This document shows, in pieces, positions 1-7,574 of a DNA stretch of 64,000 nt. The position numbers were made by a program, and so were the translations under genes. The stretch comes from Streptomyces diacarni (GTDB lineage Bacteria; Actinomycetota; Actinomycetes; Streptomycetales; Streptomycetaceae), in NCBI RefSeq assembly GCF_003323715.1, contig NZ_QOIN01000046.1, forward strand, positions 372,001-436,000. Reading direction: 5' to 3'. The number at the start of each line of letters is the position of its first letter. Positions within the stretch are counted from its first letter, which is position 1. The notes below the pieces were generated by a model. The model was not told the DNA's origin. It made no database searches and saw nothing but the letters and a program-made list of their open reading frames with translations.

Positions 1-1073
1 TCCGAGGCGAGCGTCTTGGCCGCCTCCCGCCACGGCAGCCGGTCCGACTTGGCGTCGAACGTGCGCCTGCCCCACTCGCCCGGCAGGTGGCCCGCCTTCC
101 GCCCGTCGACCGAACCGGCCGAGGCGGCGATGGCGTAGGGCATGTAGAGCGTGTCGGTGGTCTGCATGCCGTCCGTGCCGTTGCGCCGGCTGTCCTTCCA
201 GTCCTCGGCGAGCGTGTCGGGCACGGCGAACGCCTTGACGCCCTGGCTGGGCACGTCCTTGTCCCGCTGCTCGCTGAAGAAGCCCTCCATCCCCTTCTCC
301 GGGTCGTCGACCTTCGGCAGGACGAGGACGGCGACGGTCGCCACGAGGTTGCCCGTCGCATCGACGTAGGTGGCGCGCAACGCGGCCTCGCAGCCCCGCT
401 TGTCGGCCTCCGCCGCCAGGTCGCCCGTCAACGCGTCCCCGCAGCCGGTCTCCTGGGCGATGCCGAGGCGGTGCCACTCGGCCAGCTTCGGGTCGGCCGG
501 ATCGGACTGCGCGTCGGCCTTCGGGCCGAGGGTCTTGGGGAAGATCTTGTCGACGGGTTCGTTCCGCCACAGGGCGGGCCCGTACGCGGTGCGGTTGGAG
601 ACGTTCTGGCTCGCGTTGGAGTAGGTGTGGGCGGTCAACCCGCCGCCCGCGAGGAGGGCGAGACCGCCGACGACGCCGAGGAAGACGGTCAGGCAGGTGC
701 GGCCGGTGCTCTTCTTCGGCCCCGGCCCCGGCGGCATGCCCGCGCCCGGCGTGCCCGCACCTGGCACGCCCGCGCCCGGCATCCCGGGGCCCGGCACCCC
801 CTGCCCTGGCAAGCCTTGTCCGGGAAACCCTTGTCCGGGAAAGCCCTGCCCGGGAAACCCCTGCCCGGGCATTCCCGGCCCCGGCGCGCCCGCTCCCGCT
901 CCCGGCGCGCCGGGCCCCGGTACGCCGACTCCCGGAGCGCCCGGAGCGCCCGGCTGTCCCGGTGGGGGACCTGGCGGCATCGGCGGGGGCGCGCCGGGCG
1001 GTGGCGGGACGGGTGGTCGATGCCCGTACGACCCGGGGCTGCCGGGACTGTCGGGCGGGCTCGGGTAGGACAT
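1..1073 (-). CDS. Proline/glycine-rich single-pass membrane protein, C-terminus outside window
   Basis: The frame opens at an ATG at 1073 and is still open at base 1, so at least 357 residues are present and the C-terminus is missing. A strong ribosome binding site (GAGGAGGGG) precedes the ATG. The first ~120 residues are nearly all Pro, Gly, Ala and Gln, with PGQGFPGQG-type units encoded by 15-base tandem repeats (about 805-875); such tails are usually disordered and cytoplasmic. One hydrophobic helix follows at about residues 125-147 (TCLTVFLGVVGGLALLAGG), then some 210 polar residues that would lie outside the membrane. I recognise no catalytic domain and cannot name a function; the layout is common among streptomycete membrane proteins. 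The repeat number may vary between strains. Confidence 0.75.
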   Translation of the reverse strand, partial: MSYPSPPDSPGSPGSYGHRPPVPPPPGAPPPMPPGPPPGQPGAPGAPGVGVPGPGAPGAGAGAPGPGMPGQGFPGQGFPGQGFPGQGLPGQGVPGPGMPGAGVPGAGTPGAGMPPGPGPKKSTGRTCLTVFLGVVGGLALLAGGGLTAHTYSNASQNVSNRTAYGPALWRNEPVDKIFPKTLGPKADAQSDPADPKLAEWHRLGIAQETGCGDALTGDLAAEADKRGCEAALRATYVDATGNLVATVAVLVLPKVDDPEKGMEGFFSEQRDKDVPSQGVKAFAVPDTLAEDWKDSRRNGTDGMQTTDTLYMPYAIAASAGSVDGRKAGHLPGEWGRRTFDAKSDRLPWREAAKTLAS

Positions 1074-1215
1074 GGCTCCCCTCCTCGGTGTGCGGCGCAC
1101 GCGCGTGCGCGGGCAGCGGGAGGACGCGAACCCCTGGAGAACGACCGTTCCCTCGCCGGTGCGTAGGAGACCCTACCGGTCACCGACGGGGGCAAGGCGC
1201 TCGATCCCCGTCTCG

Positions 1216-1230
1216 CTTCTGTCACAGAAG
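1216..1230. promoter_or_regulatory. 15-base palindrome, candidate operator (copy 1)
   Basis: CTTCTGTCACAGAAG is a perfect palindrome around a central C. It lies about 145 bases upstream of the proline-rich gene start (1073) and about 100 bases past the gntP stop. The inner 13 bases recur at 34300-34312, beside another leftward promoter. A six-base stem with a three-base loop is a poor terminator, so a protein-binding site is the better reading. The rest of 1074-1331 holds no convincing gene. Confidence 0.45.
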
Positions 1231-1331
1231 AGCAGGTCAGAACAGTTCCGGACATGGCAGGCCCAGTAGAGGGCGGCGAAGACGTACATGCCGGCCACCG
1301 CGACGCAGAGGCTGACATGAACGTCGACCTC

Positions 1332-2879
1332 TCACATCACGAGACTCACCGTCTGTATCAGTCCCAGCGCGATCACGGACGCGCCGGAGACGGTCAGCGT
1401 GACCGTCTTGAGCGTGCCCCGCGTCGTCTGTCCGAGCAGCGTCTGCAACAGCCAGAAGGTGTTGCTCGTGGCGTGGATGGCGAACAGTGAGCCAGCACCG
1501 GCCGCGAGGGCGATCAATACCGGCTGCACGTCCAGGCTGGGCGCCACGGGGGCGAGGATGCCCGCTGCCGTGATGGCGGAGGTGGTGACCGAACCGATCG
1601 CCATGTGCAGGACGGCGGCGATCAGCCACACCAGCGCGAGCGGTGCCCACGTGCCGGCCGAGAACGAGTCCTTGACCAGGTCACCGAGCCCCACGGCTTC
1701 CACGACGGCGGCCAGCGAGCCGCCGACCCCGGTCAGTACCAGGATCTGGCCGCTGGTGCGGAAGCCCTGCCCGAACGCGTCTCCGATCGCCCCGGCGGGC
1801 AGGCGGCGCCGTGCGACGAGACAGGCCAGGATCAGCCCCGTCAGCAGCCCGACGACCGGGTCGCCGAGGAAGTCGACGACGGGTGAGTCCCAGCCGGCGA
1901 CCTGGGCGAAGGCGCCGGTCGCGATCAGGACGAGGGCCAGCAGCAGCGGTGTGAGCGAGAGCCCCAACGGCGGTGCGGTGCCGTCACCGTGCGCGGTACC
2001 GGCGTCGCCGTCCGCCGCCACTGCGTCACCAACGCCCGCGCCACCACCCCCGGTGGCGCCCTCACGTGGGGCCGCGCCGTCACTCACCCCCGCGCCCTCG
2101 TGCACCGCGATGTCCCCGTGGACCGCGATGTCCCCGTGCACCGCGGCGCCGTCGTGGGCGACGGTCCCGTCATGGGCGGCGGCACCGTCATGAACGACTG
2201 TGCCGCCCTCGACGACCGCGCCGCCTTCAGCGACCGCGCTCTCGTCCCGGTGCGGGTTCCAGAAGCCGCGCTTGACCAGTGCGCTGAACAGCAGCAGGGT
2301 CAGCAGGATCGTCACGGCCGCCAGGGGGAAGCCGTAGAGGAGCATGATGCCCAGCGGGATGTCCAGCAGTCCCGCGAGGGCCAGTGCGCCGATGCCGGGC
2401 ACCGACAGCGCGATGCCGACCTCGACGCCCAGCGCCATGGCGGCCGCCATCCGGGCGAGTCCGCCGGGACCGATGCGGCTGCCCAGTGACCGGGCGAGCG
2501 GGGCGGTCATCACGAGCAGTACGTCGGCGAAGATGGACTGCAGGACGGTGCCCATCGTGATGGCGAAGGAGTAGGGCAGCCGCTTGGGGCCCAGCGTCCG
2601 CAGCAGCAGGGTGACCAGTTTCTCGATGGCGCCGAGCGCGGAGAGCAGGGTGCCCAGCAGCACGCCGAGGACGATGAGGAGCCCCACCTCGGCCATCAGG
2701 TCGCCGAAGCCCTTGTTGACCGTCTTCAGGGTGCGTTCGGCGCCCAGGCCGCCGGCGAGGCCGAGGTAGACGGCGCCGAGCACGAGCGCCAGCGCGGGGT
2801 TGACCTTCGCTTTGAGGATGAGCACGACCACCGCCGCGATGGCGAGGGCCGTGTGCACCAATGGTGCCGGGTTGTCCAT
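1332..2879 (-). CDS. GntP-family gluconate/organic acid:H+ symporter with low-complexity insert
   Basis: The 515-residue protein is a polytopic inner-membrane permease of the GntP family, which imports gluconate and related sugar acids with protons. Family character shows in the N-terminal membrane segments, the GTLLSALGAIEKLV stretch, and the C-terminal half with MAIGSVTTSAITAAGILAP and SLFAIHATSNTFWLLQ. Usual members have about 440-460 residues. The excess is a hydrophilic insert at about residues 213-300, between membrane segments, built from degenerate HDGA/VHGD units. Translation starts at an ATG at 2879 behind GGGAGACG. No kinase or sugar-acid dehydratase gene is adjacent, so the substrate is inferred from family only. 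A perfect inverted repeat upstream (2899-2922) suggests repressor control. Confidence 0.85.
   Translation of the reverse strand: MDNPAPLVHTALAIAAVVVLILKAKVNPALALVLGAVYLGLAGGLGAERTLKTVNKGFGDLMAEVGLLIVLGVLLGTLLSALGAIEKLVTLLLRTLGPKRLPYSFAITMGTVLQSIFADVLLVMTAPLARSLGSRIGPGGLARMAAAMALGVEVGIALSVPGIGALALAGLLDIPLGIMLLYGFPLAAVTILLTLLLFSALVKRGFWNPHRDESAVAEGGAVVEGGTVVHDGAAAHDGTVAHDGAAVHGDIAVHGDIAVHEGAGVSDGAAPREGATGGGGAGVGDAVAADGDAGTAHGDGTAPPLGLSLTPLLLALVLIATGAFAQVAGWDSPVVDFLGDPVVGLLTGLILACLVARRRLPAGAIGDAFGQGFRTSGQILVLTGVGGSLAAVVEAVGLGDLVKDSFSAGTWAPLALVWLIAAVLHMAIGSVTTSAITAAGILAPVAPSLDVQPVLIALAAGAGSLFAIHATSNTFWLLQTLLGQTTRGTLKTVTLTVSGASVIALGLIQTVSLVM
1975..2245. repeat. Degenerate short tandem repeats inside the gntP-like gene
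   Basis: On the coding (minus) strand this stretch encodes alternating units such as VVHDGAAAHDGTVAHDG and VHGDIAVHGDIAVHEG. Repeated GTGCACGGGGACATC-like units are visible in the DNA around 2110-2150. The segment is in frame and hydrophilic, consistent with an expanded cytoplasmic loop. Replication slippage is the likely origin. Confidence 0.7.
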
Positions 2880-2898
2880 CGTTCGTCTCCCGTCCGAC

Positions 2899-2922
2899 CT
2901 GCGGAAACCCGATGTTCCGCAG
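2899..2922. promoter_or_regulatory. Inverted repeat upstream of the gntP-like gene
   Basis: Perfect 8-base arms CTGCGGAA and TTCCGCAG are separated by eight bases, so the centre is one full turn of helix for a dimeric regulator. The site lies 20-43 bases before the gntP start codon, where a repressor would block transcription. No regulator gene adjoins, so the binding protein is unknown. Confidence 0.5.
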
Positions 2923-3040
2923 CCGGATCATGGTCAACGCGGCACGCCCTGAGGGGAATGGGGGTCTCACGATGTGGCCCGCACCCCTGCCGGACGGGAG
3001 GTCGGCCGGGGCGCGGGCATGGGTGCGCTCGTCGTGCGGG

Positions 3041-3913
3041 TCAGTCGCCGGCGGTGACGTGCACGTAGTCGACGGTCATCTGCTGCGGGAAGTTCGTCGA
3101 GCCGTCCGGGTCGCCGGGCCAGTAGCCTCCCACGGCGAGGTTGAGGATGAGGAAGAACGGCTTGTCGAACACCCACGGGTTGCCGCCGACGTCGGCGGGC
3201 GTACGTGTCTGGTAGACGTTCCCGTCCACCGACCAGCTGATGGCGCCGGGGGACCAGTCGATGGCGAAGACGTGGAAGTCGTCGGCGAAGGCCGCGCCGT
3301 CCGGAGTTGAGTACGCGGCGCCGATGCCGCCCGAGCCGGAGTAGCCGGGGCCGTGCACGGTGCCGTGCACCGTGTTCGGCTCGAAGCCGACGTTCTCCAT
3401 CACGTCGATCTCGCCGCAGGCGGGCCATCCGGCGCTTCCGATGTCGTCACCGAGCATCCAGAAGGCCGGCCACATGCCCTGGCCCCGCGGCACTTTGACG
3501 CGCGCTTCCACGTGTCCGTGGGTCTGGGTGAACTTGCCCGCGGTGTTCAGCCGTGCCGAGGTGTACTCGCATGTGCCGTACCAGCACTGGTAGTCGCCGG
3601 GGTTCTCTTTGCGCGCGGTGATGACGAGGTTGCCGTTGCCGTCGAGTGCGGCGTTGTCGGCGCCGGGGGTGTAGTACTGCCGTTCGTGGTTGTCGACGTT
3701 GTCGCCGGTCTCGGTCTGCCACTTGCCGCTGTCGGCGGGGGAGCCGGCGGGGCCGTCGAAGTCGTCGGAGAAGACGACCGCTTGGGTGCCGCTGCCGGGG
3801 TGTGCGGTGTCCGCGGCGCCGGCCGATGCGGTGGTGGGCAGCAGTGCGGCGGTCGTGCAGCACAGCAGGGTCGCTCCGCACACCGCTGTGCGGAGCCGCC
3901 AGGGAAGTCTCAT
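3041..3913 (-). CDS. Secreted GH16 endo-beta-1,3-glucanase (laminarinase-like)
   Basis: The 290-residue protein starts at an ATG at 3913 preceded by AAAGGAC. Residues 1-32 form a Sec signal peptide (arginines, hydrophobic core, TTASAGA cleavage region). The mature part is one GH16 jelly-roll domain. The diagnostic active-site motif CGEIDVMENVG is at about residues 165-175: the first Glu is the nucleophile and the last Glu the acid/base of this retaining family. The type with an inserted Met (ExDxxE) is typical of laminarinases and other beta-1,3(4)-glucanases rather than kappa-carrageenases or agarases. No carbohydrate-binding module is attached. The enzyme should cut beta-1,3-glucans of fungal walls or algal laminarin outside the cell. 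The promoter region carries an inverted repeat between -35 and -10, consistent with substrate-inducible repression. Confidence 0.9.
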   Translation of the reverse strand: MRLPWRLRTAVCGATLLCCTTAALLPTTASAGAADTAHPGSGTQAVVFSDDFDGPAGSPADSGKWQTETGDNVDNHERQYYTPGADNAALDGNGNLVITARKENPGDYQCWYGTCEYTSARLNTAGKFTQTHGHVEARVKVPRGQGMWPAFWMLGDDIGSAGWPACGEIDVMENVGFEPNTVHGTVHGPGYSGSGGIGAAYSTPDGAAFADDFHVFAIDWSPGAISWSVDGNVYQTRTPADVGGNPWVFDKPFFLILNLAVGGYWPGDPDGSTNFPQQMTVDYVHVTAGD

Positions 3914-4042
3914 GTCAGCCCGTCCTTTCGTGGGGGATGGACGTAGGCGTGCCCATGACAAGAGGGCAAGAAAGAACAAGACATCAACGAGAGTGCGCGT
4001 AACGCGTCCGCTGAGCCCCGGGCTTTCTTGATGACTTGTTGT

Positions 4043-4066
4043 AAGCCCGCTCGAACGAGCCGTCAA
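4043..4066 (-). promoter_or_regulatory. Predicted GH16 promoter with an operator in its spacer
   Basis: On the minus strand a -35-like TTGACG (complement of 4061-4066) is followed by GCTCGTTCGAGC (4049-4060), whose arms GCTCG/CGAGC form an inverted repeat, and then by an AT-rich TTACAACAAG stretch where the -10 should lie. A repressor bound between -35 and -10 would exclude RNA polymerase. The -10 is not a clean TAnnnT match, so the exact start is uncertain. Confidence 0.45.
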
Positions 4067-4128
4067 GGCTTTGGTCCAGACCGATACGTGTTCAAGAGGT
4101 GGCGACAGATGTGAGGGGCGCGCCGGCC

Positions 4129-4180
4129 GTGCACCCGTAAGGCCCGCTCGTGCACCCGTAAGGCCCGCCTGTGCACCCGT
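4129..4180. repeat. Three direct repeats with 21-base period upstream of GH16
   Basis: GTGCACCCGT begins at 4129, 4150 and 4171. The first two copies are followed by AAGGCCCGC and are nearly identical over 19 bases; the third diverges after ten. A 21-base spacing is two helical turns, so all copies face the same side of the DNA. They lie between the meaB stop (4229) and the GH16 promoter. Either cooperative regulator binding or simple slippage could explain them. Confidence 0.6.
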
Positions 4181-4228
4181 CACCACCCGTGCGGCCGTCT
4201 TCCAGGACCGCGAGAGGCGCACCGGGGC

Positions 4229-5239
4229 TCAGTCGGCGGGGCGCCGGCCGAAGGTTTCGACGATCCGCTGGGCGGCGCGTGTGGCCGTCAGGGAGCCTTC
4301 GCGGACGCGCTCTTCCAGCAGCGGGGCGAGGCGCCGCACCTCGGGGTGCTGTTCGAGGCGTCCCAGCAGGTCGTCGCGGACCATGGACCACACCCATTCG
4401 ACCTGCTGGTCGCGGCGTTTCGCGGCCAGCTCCCCGGTGGACTCCTGGACGGCGCGGTGCCGCTCGACGCGCTCCCACACCTCGTCGAGTCCGGTGCCCT
4501 CCCGCCCGCTGCACGTGAGCACCGGCGGGGTCCAGGAGGCGTCGGCCGACCGCATCAGCCGCAGCGCGCCCGCCAGTTCGCGGGCGGCGGAGCGGGCGTC
4601 GCGCTCGTGAGGTCCGTCGGCCTTGTTGACGGCCAGTACGTCGGCGAGCTCCAGCACGCCCTTCTTGATGCCCTGGAGCTGGTCGCCTGTGCGGGTGAGG
4701 GTGAGCAGCAGGAACGAGTCCACCATCTGGGCCACGGTCGCCTCGGACTGGCCGACGCCGACGGTCTCGACGAGGACGACGTCGTAGCCCGCCGCCTCCA
4801 TCACGATCATCGTCTCGCGGGTGGCCTTGGCGACGCCACCGAGTGTGCCCGCGGTGGGGGAGGGGCGGACGAACGCGTCCGGGTTGACGGCGAGCCGCTC
4901 CATCCTCGTCTTGTCGCCCAGGATGGAGCCGCCGGTCCGGGTGGAGGAGGGGTCGACGGCGAGGACCGCCACCCGGTGGCCGCGCTCGGTCAGCAGGGTG
5001 CCCAGCGCGTCGATGAACGTCGACTTGCCGACACCGGGTACTCCGCTGATGCCGACGCGCCGGGCGCCGCCCGCGTGCGGCAGCAGCGCCGTCAGCAACT
5101 GCTGCGCCAGTTCCCGGTGGTCGGCCCTGCGGGACTCCACCAGCGTGATGGCCCGCGCGATGTACGCGCGGGACCCTGCCAGTACGCCCTTGGCGTAGTC
5201 GTCGGGGTCGATGGTCCGGGGCACGCGCTCAGCCCTCAC
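4229..5239 (-). CDS. meaB: Methylmalonyl-CoA mutase-associated G-protein chaperone (MeaB/ArgK)
   Basis: The 336-residue SIMIBI-class P-loop GTPase loads and protects adenosylcobalamin in methylmalonyl-CoA mutase. The Walker A motif GVPGVGKST is at residues 66-74, the DPSSTRTGGSILGDKTRM segment typical of MeaB follows, the VETVGVGQSE switch region is intact, and the guanine-specificity motif NKAD is present. The GTG start at 5239 overlaps the end of mutB by 11 bases, so translation is coupled to the enzyme it serves. Length and motifs are those of a complete, working family member. It was once annotated as an arginine/ornithine transport kinase (ArgK); the operon context excludes that role. 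Confidence 0.95.
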   Translation of the reverse strand: MRAERVPRTIDPDDYAKGVLAGSRAYIARAITLVESRRADHRELAQQLLTALLPHAGGARRVGISGVPGVGKSTFIDALGTLLTERGHRVAVLAVDPSSTRTGGSILGDKTRMERLAVNPDAFVRPSPTAGTLGGVAKATRETMIVMEAAGYDVVLVETVGVGQSEATVAQMVDSFLLLTLTRTGDQLQGIKKGVLELADVLAVNKADGPHERDARSAARELAGALRLMRSADASWTPPVLTCSGREGTGLDEVWERVERHRAVQESTGELAAKRRDQQVEWVWSMVRDDLLGRLEQHPEVRRLAPLLEERVREGSLTATRAAQRIVETFGRRPAD

Positions 5240-7574
5240 CCTCCGCAGCGCCCTGGGAGCCCGTCACGCCTTCACTCGACTCGGCCGGCGCGCCGGGCTC
5301 GGCCAACGCGTCGTGACCGAGCGAGGCGGCCAGCTTGCCCAGCAGGTCGTACGCGGCCTCGGGGATGACCGTGCCGGGTGGGAAGACCGCCGTCGCGCCG
5401 GCCTCGTGCAGCGGTTCGACGTCGGCGGGCGGGATCACGCCGCCGACGACGACCATGATGTCGTCGCGTCCGGCCGCCGCGAGTTCCTCCCGCAGCGCCG
5501 GTACGAGGGTGAGGTGTCCGGCCGCCAGCGAGGAGACGCCCACGATGTGCGCGTCCGCCTCGACGGCCTGCCGTGCCACTTCGGCCGGGGTCTGGAAGAG
5601 GGGGCCGACGTCGACGTCGAAGCCCAGGTCGGCGAACGCGGTGGCGATCACCTTCTGGCCCCGGTCGTGCCCGTCCTGGCCCATCTTGGCCACCAGCAGC
5701 CGCGGCCTGCGGCCTTCCGCCTCCTCGAAGGCGTCCACCAACTCCCGGGTGCGGCCCAGGGACGACGACACTCCTGCCTCCTCGCGGTACACACCGGAGA
5801 TCGTACGGATCTGACCCGAGTGGCGCCCGTAGACCTGCTCCAGCGCCTCGGAGATCTCCCCGACGGTCGCCATGGCGCGTGCCGCGTCCACGGCCAGGGC
5901 CAGCAGGTTGTTCTCCAGACCTGGCCCGGACGCCGCTCCTGCGGCCCTCGTGAGGGCCTCCAGCGCGGCGCGGCAGGCGCCCTCGTCGCGTTCTTCCCGC
6001 AGCCGCCGCAGCTTGGCCACCTGCTGGGCGCGGACCGAGGAGTTGTCGACCTTGAGGACGTCGATCTGCTCGTCGCTCGCCGCCCGGTACTTGTTGACGC
6101 CGATGACCGGCTGCCGCCCCGAGTCGATCCGGGCCTGGGTGCGGGCCGCGGCCTCCTCCACGCGCAGCTTCGGAATGCCCGCGTCGATGGCCTTGGCCAT
6201 GCCGCCCGCGGCCTCGACCTCCTCGATGTGCTGCCAGGCGCGCGCCGCCAGGTCGTGGGTGAGCTGCTCCACGTAGGCGCTGCCGCCCCATGGGTCGATC
6301 ACCCGGCAGGTGCCCGACTCCTGCTGGAGCAGCAGCTGGGTGTTGCGGGCGATGCGCGCGGAGAAGTCGGTGGGCAGCGCGAGGGCCTCGTCCAGCGCGT
6401 TGGTGTGCAGCGACTGGGTGTGGCCCTGCGTGGCGGCCATCGCCTCGACACACGTACGGGTGACGTTGTTGAAGACGTCCTGCGCTGTCAGCGACCAGCC
6501 CGAGGTCTGCGAGTGGGTGCGCAGCGACAGCGACTTGGGGTTCTTCGGCTCGTACTTGTTCACGAGCTTCGCCCACAGCAGCCGCGCCGCGCGCAGCTTG
6601 GCGACCTCCATGAAGAAGTTCATGCCGATCGCCCAGAAGAACGAGAGGCGGGGGGCGAACGCGTCGACGTCCATGCCCGCCTCCAGCCCGGCGCGCAGGT
6701 ACTCCACACCGTCCGCCAGCGTGTACGCCAGCTCCAGGTCGGCCGTCGCGCCGGCCTCCTGGATGTGGTAGCCGGAGATGGAGATGGAGTTGTAGCGCGG
6801 CATCTTCTGCGAGGTGTAGGCGAAGATGTCGGAGATGATCCGCATGGAGGGCTGCGGCGGATAGATGTAGGTGTTGCGGACCATGAACTCCTTGAGGATG
6901 TCGTTCTGTATGGTCCCGGCCAGCTTCTCGGGCGGTACGCCCTGCTCCTCGGCGGCGACGATGTAGAGCGCCAGCACCGGCAGGACGGCGCCGTTCATCG
7001 TCATCGAGACGGTCATCCGGTCCAGTGGGATGCCGTCGAAGAGCTGCCGCATGTCGTAGAGCGAGTCGATCGCCACGCCCGCCATGCCGACGTCGCCCGT
7101 CACGCGCGGGTGGTCGCTGTCGTAGCCGCGGTGGGTGGGCAGGTCGAAGGCGACCGAGAGGCCCTTCTGTCCGGCCGCCAGGTTGCGGCGGTAGAAGGCG
7201 TTGGACTCCTCGGCCGTGGAGAAGCCCGCGTACTGGCGGATCGTCCACGGCTGGTTGACGTACATCGTCGGGTACGGGCCGCGCAGGTAGGGGGCGACGC
7301 CCGGGTACGTGCCCAGGAAGTCGAGGCCGCGGCGGTCCTCGTCGGTGTAGAGGGGCTTGACGGCGATGCCCTCGGGGGTGTGCCACGCCAGGTCCTCGAC
7401 GGAGTGCCCGGTGCGCTCCTTGACGGCCTCCCGCCACCGCTCGCCGTCCTGCTCGCGCTCCCCGCCGGACCCGAGCTCGGCGCCGGGCTGCGCGGCGGAC
7501 TCGGCTTCGAGGCCGACGGTGGTGAAGTCGGGGATCGCGGAGGGCTCCTCCGCGCCTGTCGTCTGCCGGCTCAT
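5229..7574 (-). CDS. mutB: Methylmalonyl-CoA mutase large (catalytic) subunit
   Basis: This 781-residue protein is the B12-binding subunit that interconverts succinyl-CoA and (R)-methylmalonyl-CoA, feeding propionyl-derived extender units and odd-chain/branched amino-acid catabolism. The N-terminal TIM barrel has the family sequences RGPYPTMYVNQPWTIRQYAG and QTSGWSLTAQDVFNNV. The C-terminal Rossmann-type cobalamin domain has the DxHxxG motif (GQDGHDRGQKV, about residue 631) with the lower-axial His. An extra ~35-residue acidic N-terminal tail and a ~25-residue C-terminal tail go beyond the usual ~730 residues. The start ATG overlaps the mutA stop (ATGA, 7571-7574). The subunit works as a heterodimer with MutA, with MeaB encoded just downstream. 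Confidence 0.96.
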   Translation of the reverse strand: MSRQTTGAEEPSAIPDFTTVGLEAESAAQPGAELGSGGEREQDGERWREAVKERTGHSVEDLAWHTPEGIAVKPLYTDEDRRGLDFLGTYPGVAPYLRGPYPTMYVNQPWTIRQYAGFSTAEESNAFYRRNLAAGQKGLSVAFDLPTHRGYDSDHPRVTGDVGMAGVAIDSLYDMRQLFDGIPLDRMTVSMTMNGAVLPVLALYIVAAEEQGVPPEKLAGTIQNDILKEFMVRNTYIYPPQPSMRIISDIFAYTSQKMPRYNSISISGYHIQEAGATADLELAYTLADGVEYLRAGLEAGMDVDAFAPRLSFFWAIGMNFFMEVAKLRAARLLWAKLVNKYEPKNPKSLSLRTHSQTSGWSLTAQDVFNNVTRTCVEAMAATQGHTQSLHTNALDEALALPTDFSARIARNTQLLLQQESGTCRVIDPWGGSAYVEQLTHDLAARAWQHIEEVEAAGGMAKAIDAGIPKLRVEEAAARTQARIDSGRQPVIGVNKYRAASDEQIDVLKVDNSSVRAQQVAKLRRLREERDEGACRAALEALTRAAGAASGPGLENNLLALAVDAARAMATVGEISEALEQVYGRHSGQIRTISGVYREEAGVSSSLGRTRELVDAFEEAEGRRPRLLVAKMGQDGHDRGQKVIATAFADLGFDVDVGPLFQTPAEVARQAVEADAHIVGVSSLAAGHLTLVPALREELAAAGRDDIMVVVGGVIPPADVEPLHEAGATAVFPPGTVIPEAAYDLLGKLAASLGHDALAEPGAPAESSEGVTGSQGAAEGEG

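Noticed and set aside
4129..4180. Iteron-type replication origin
   Set aside because: Only three short repeats, no rep gene, and an A/T-rich melting region is absent; they sit in a gene promoter region.
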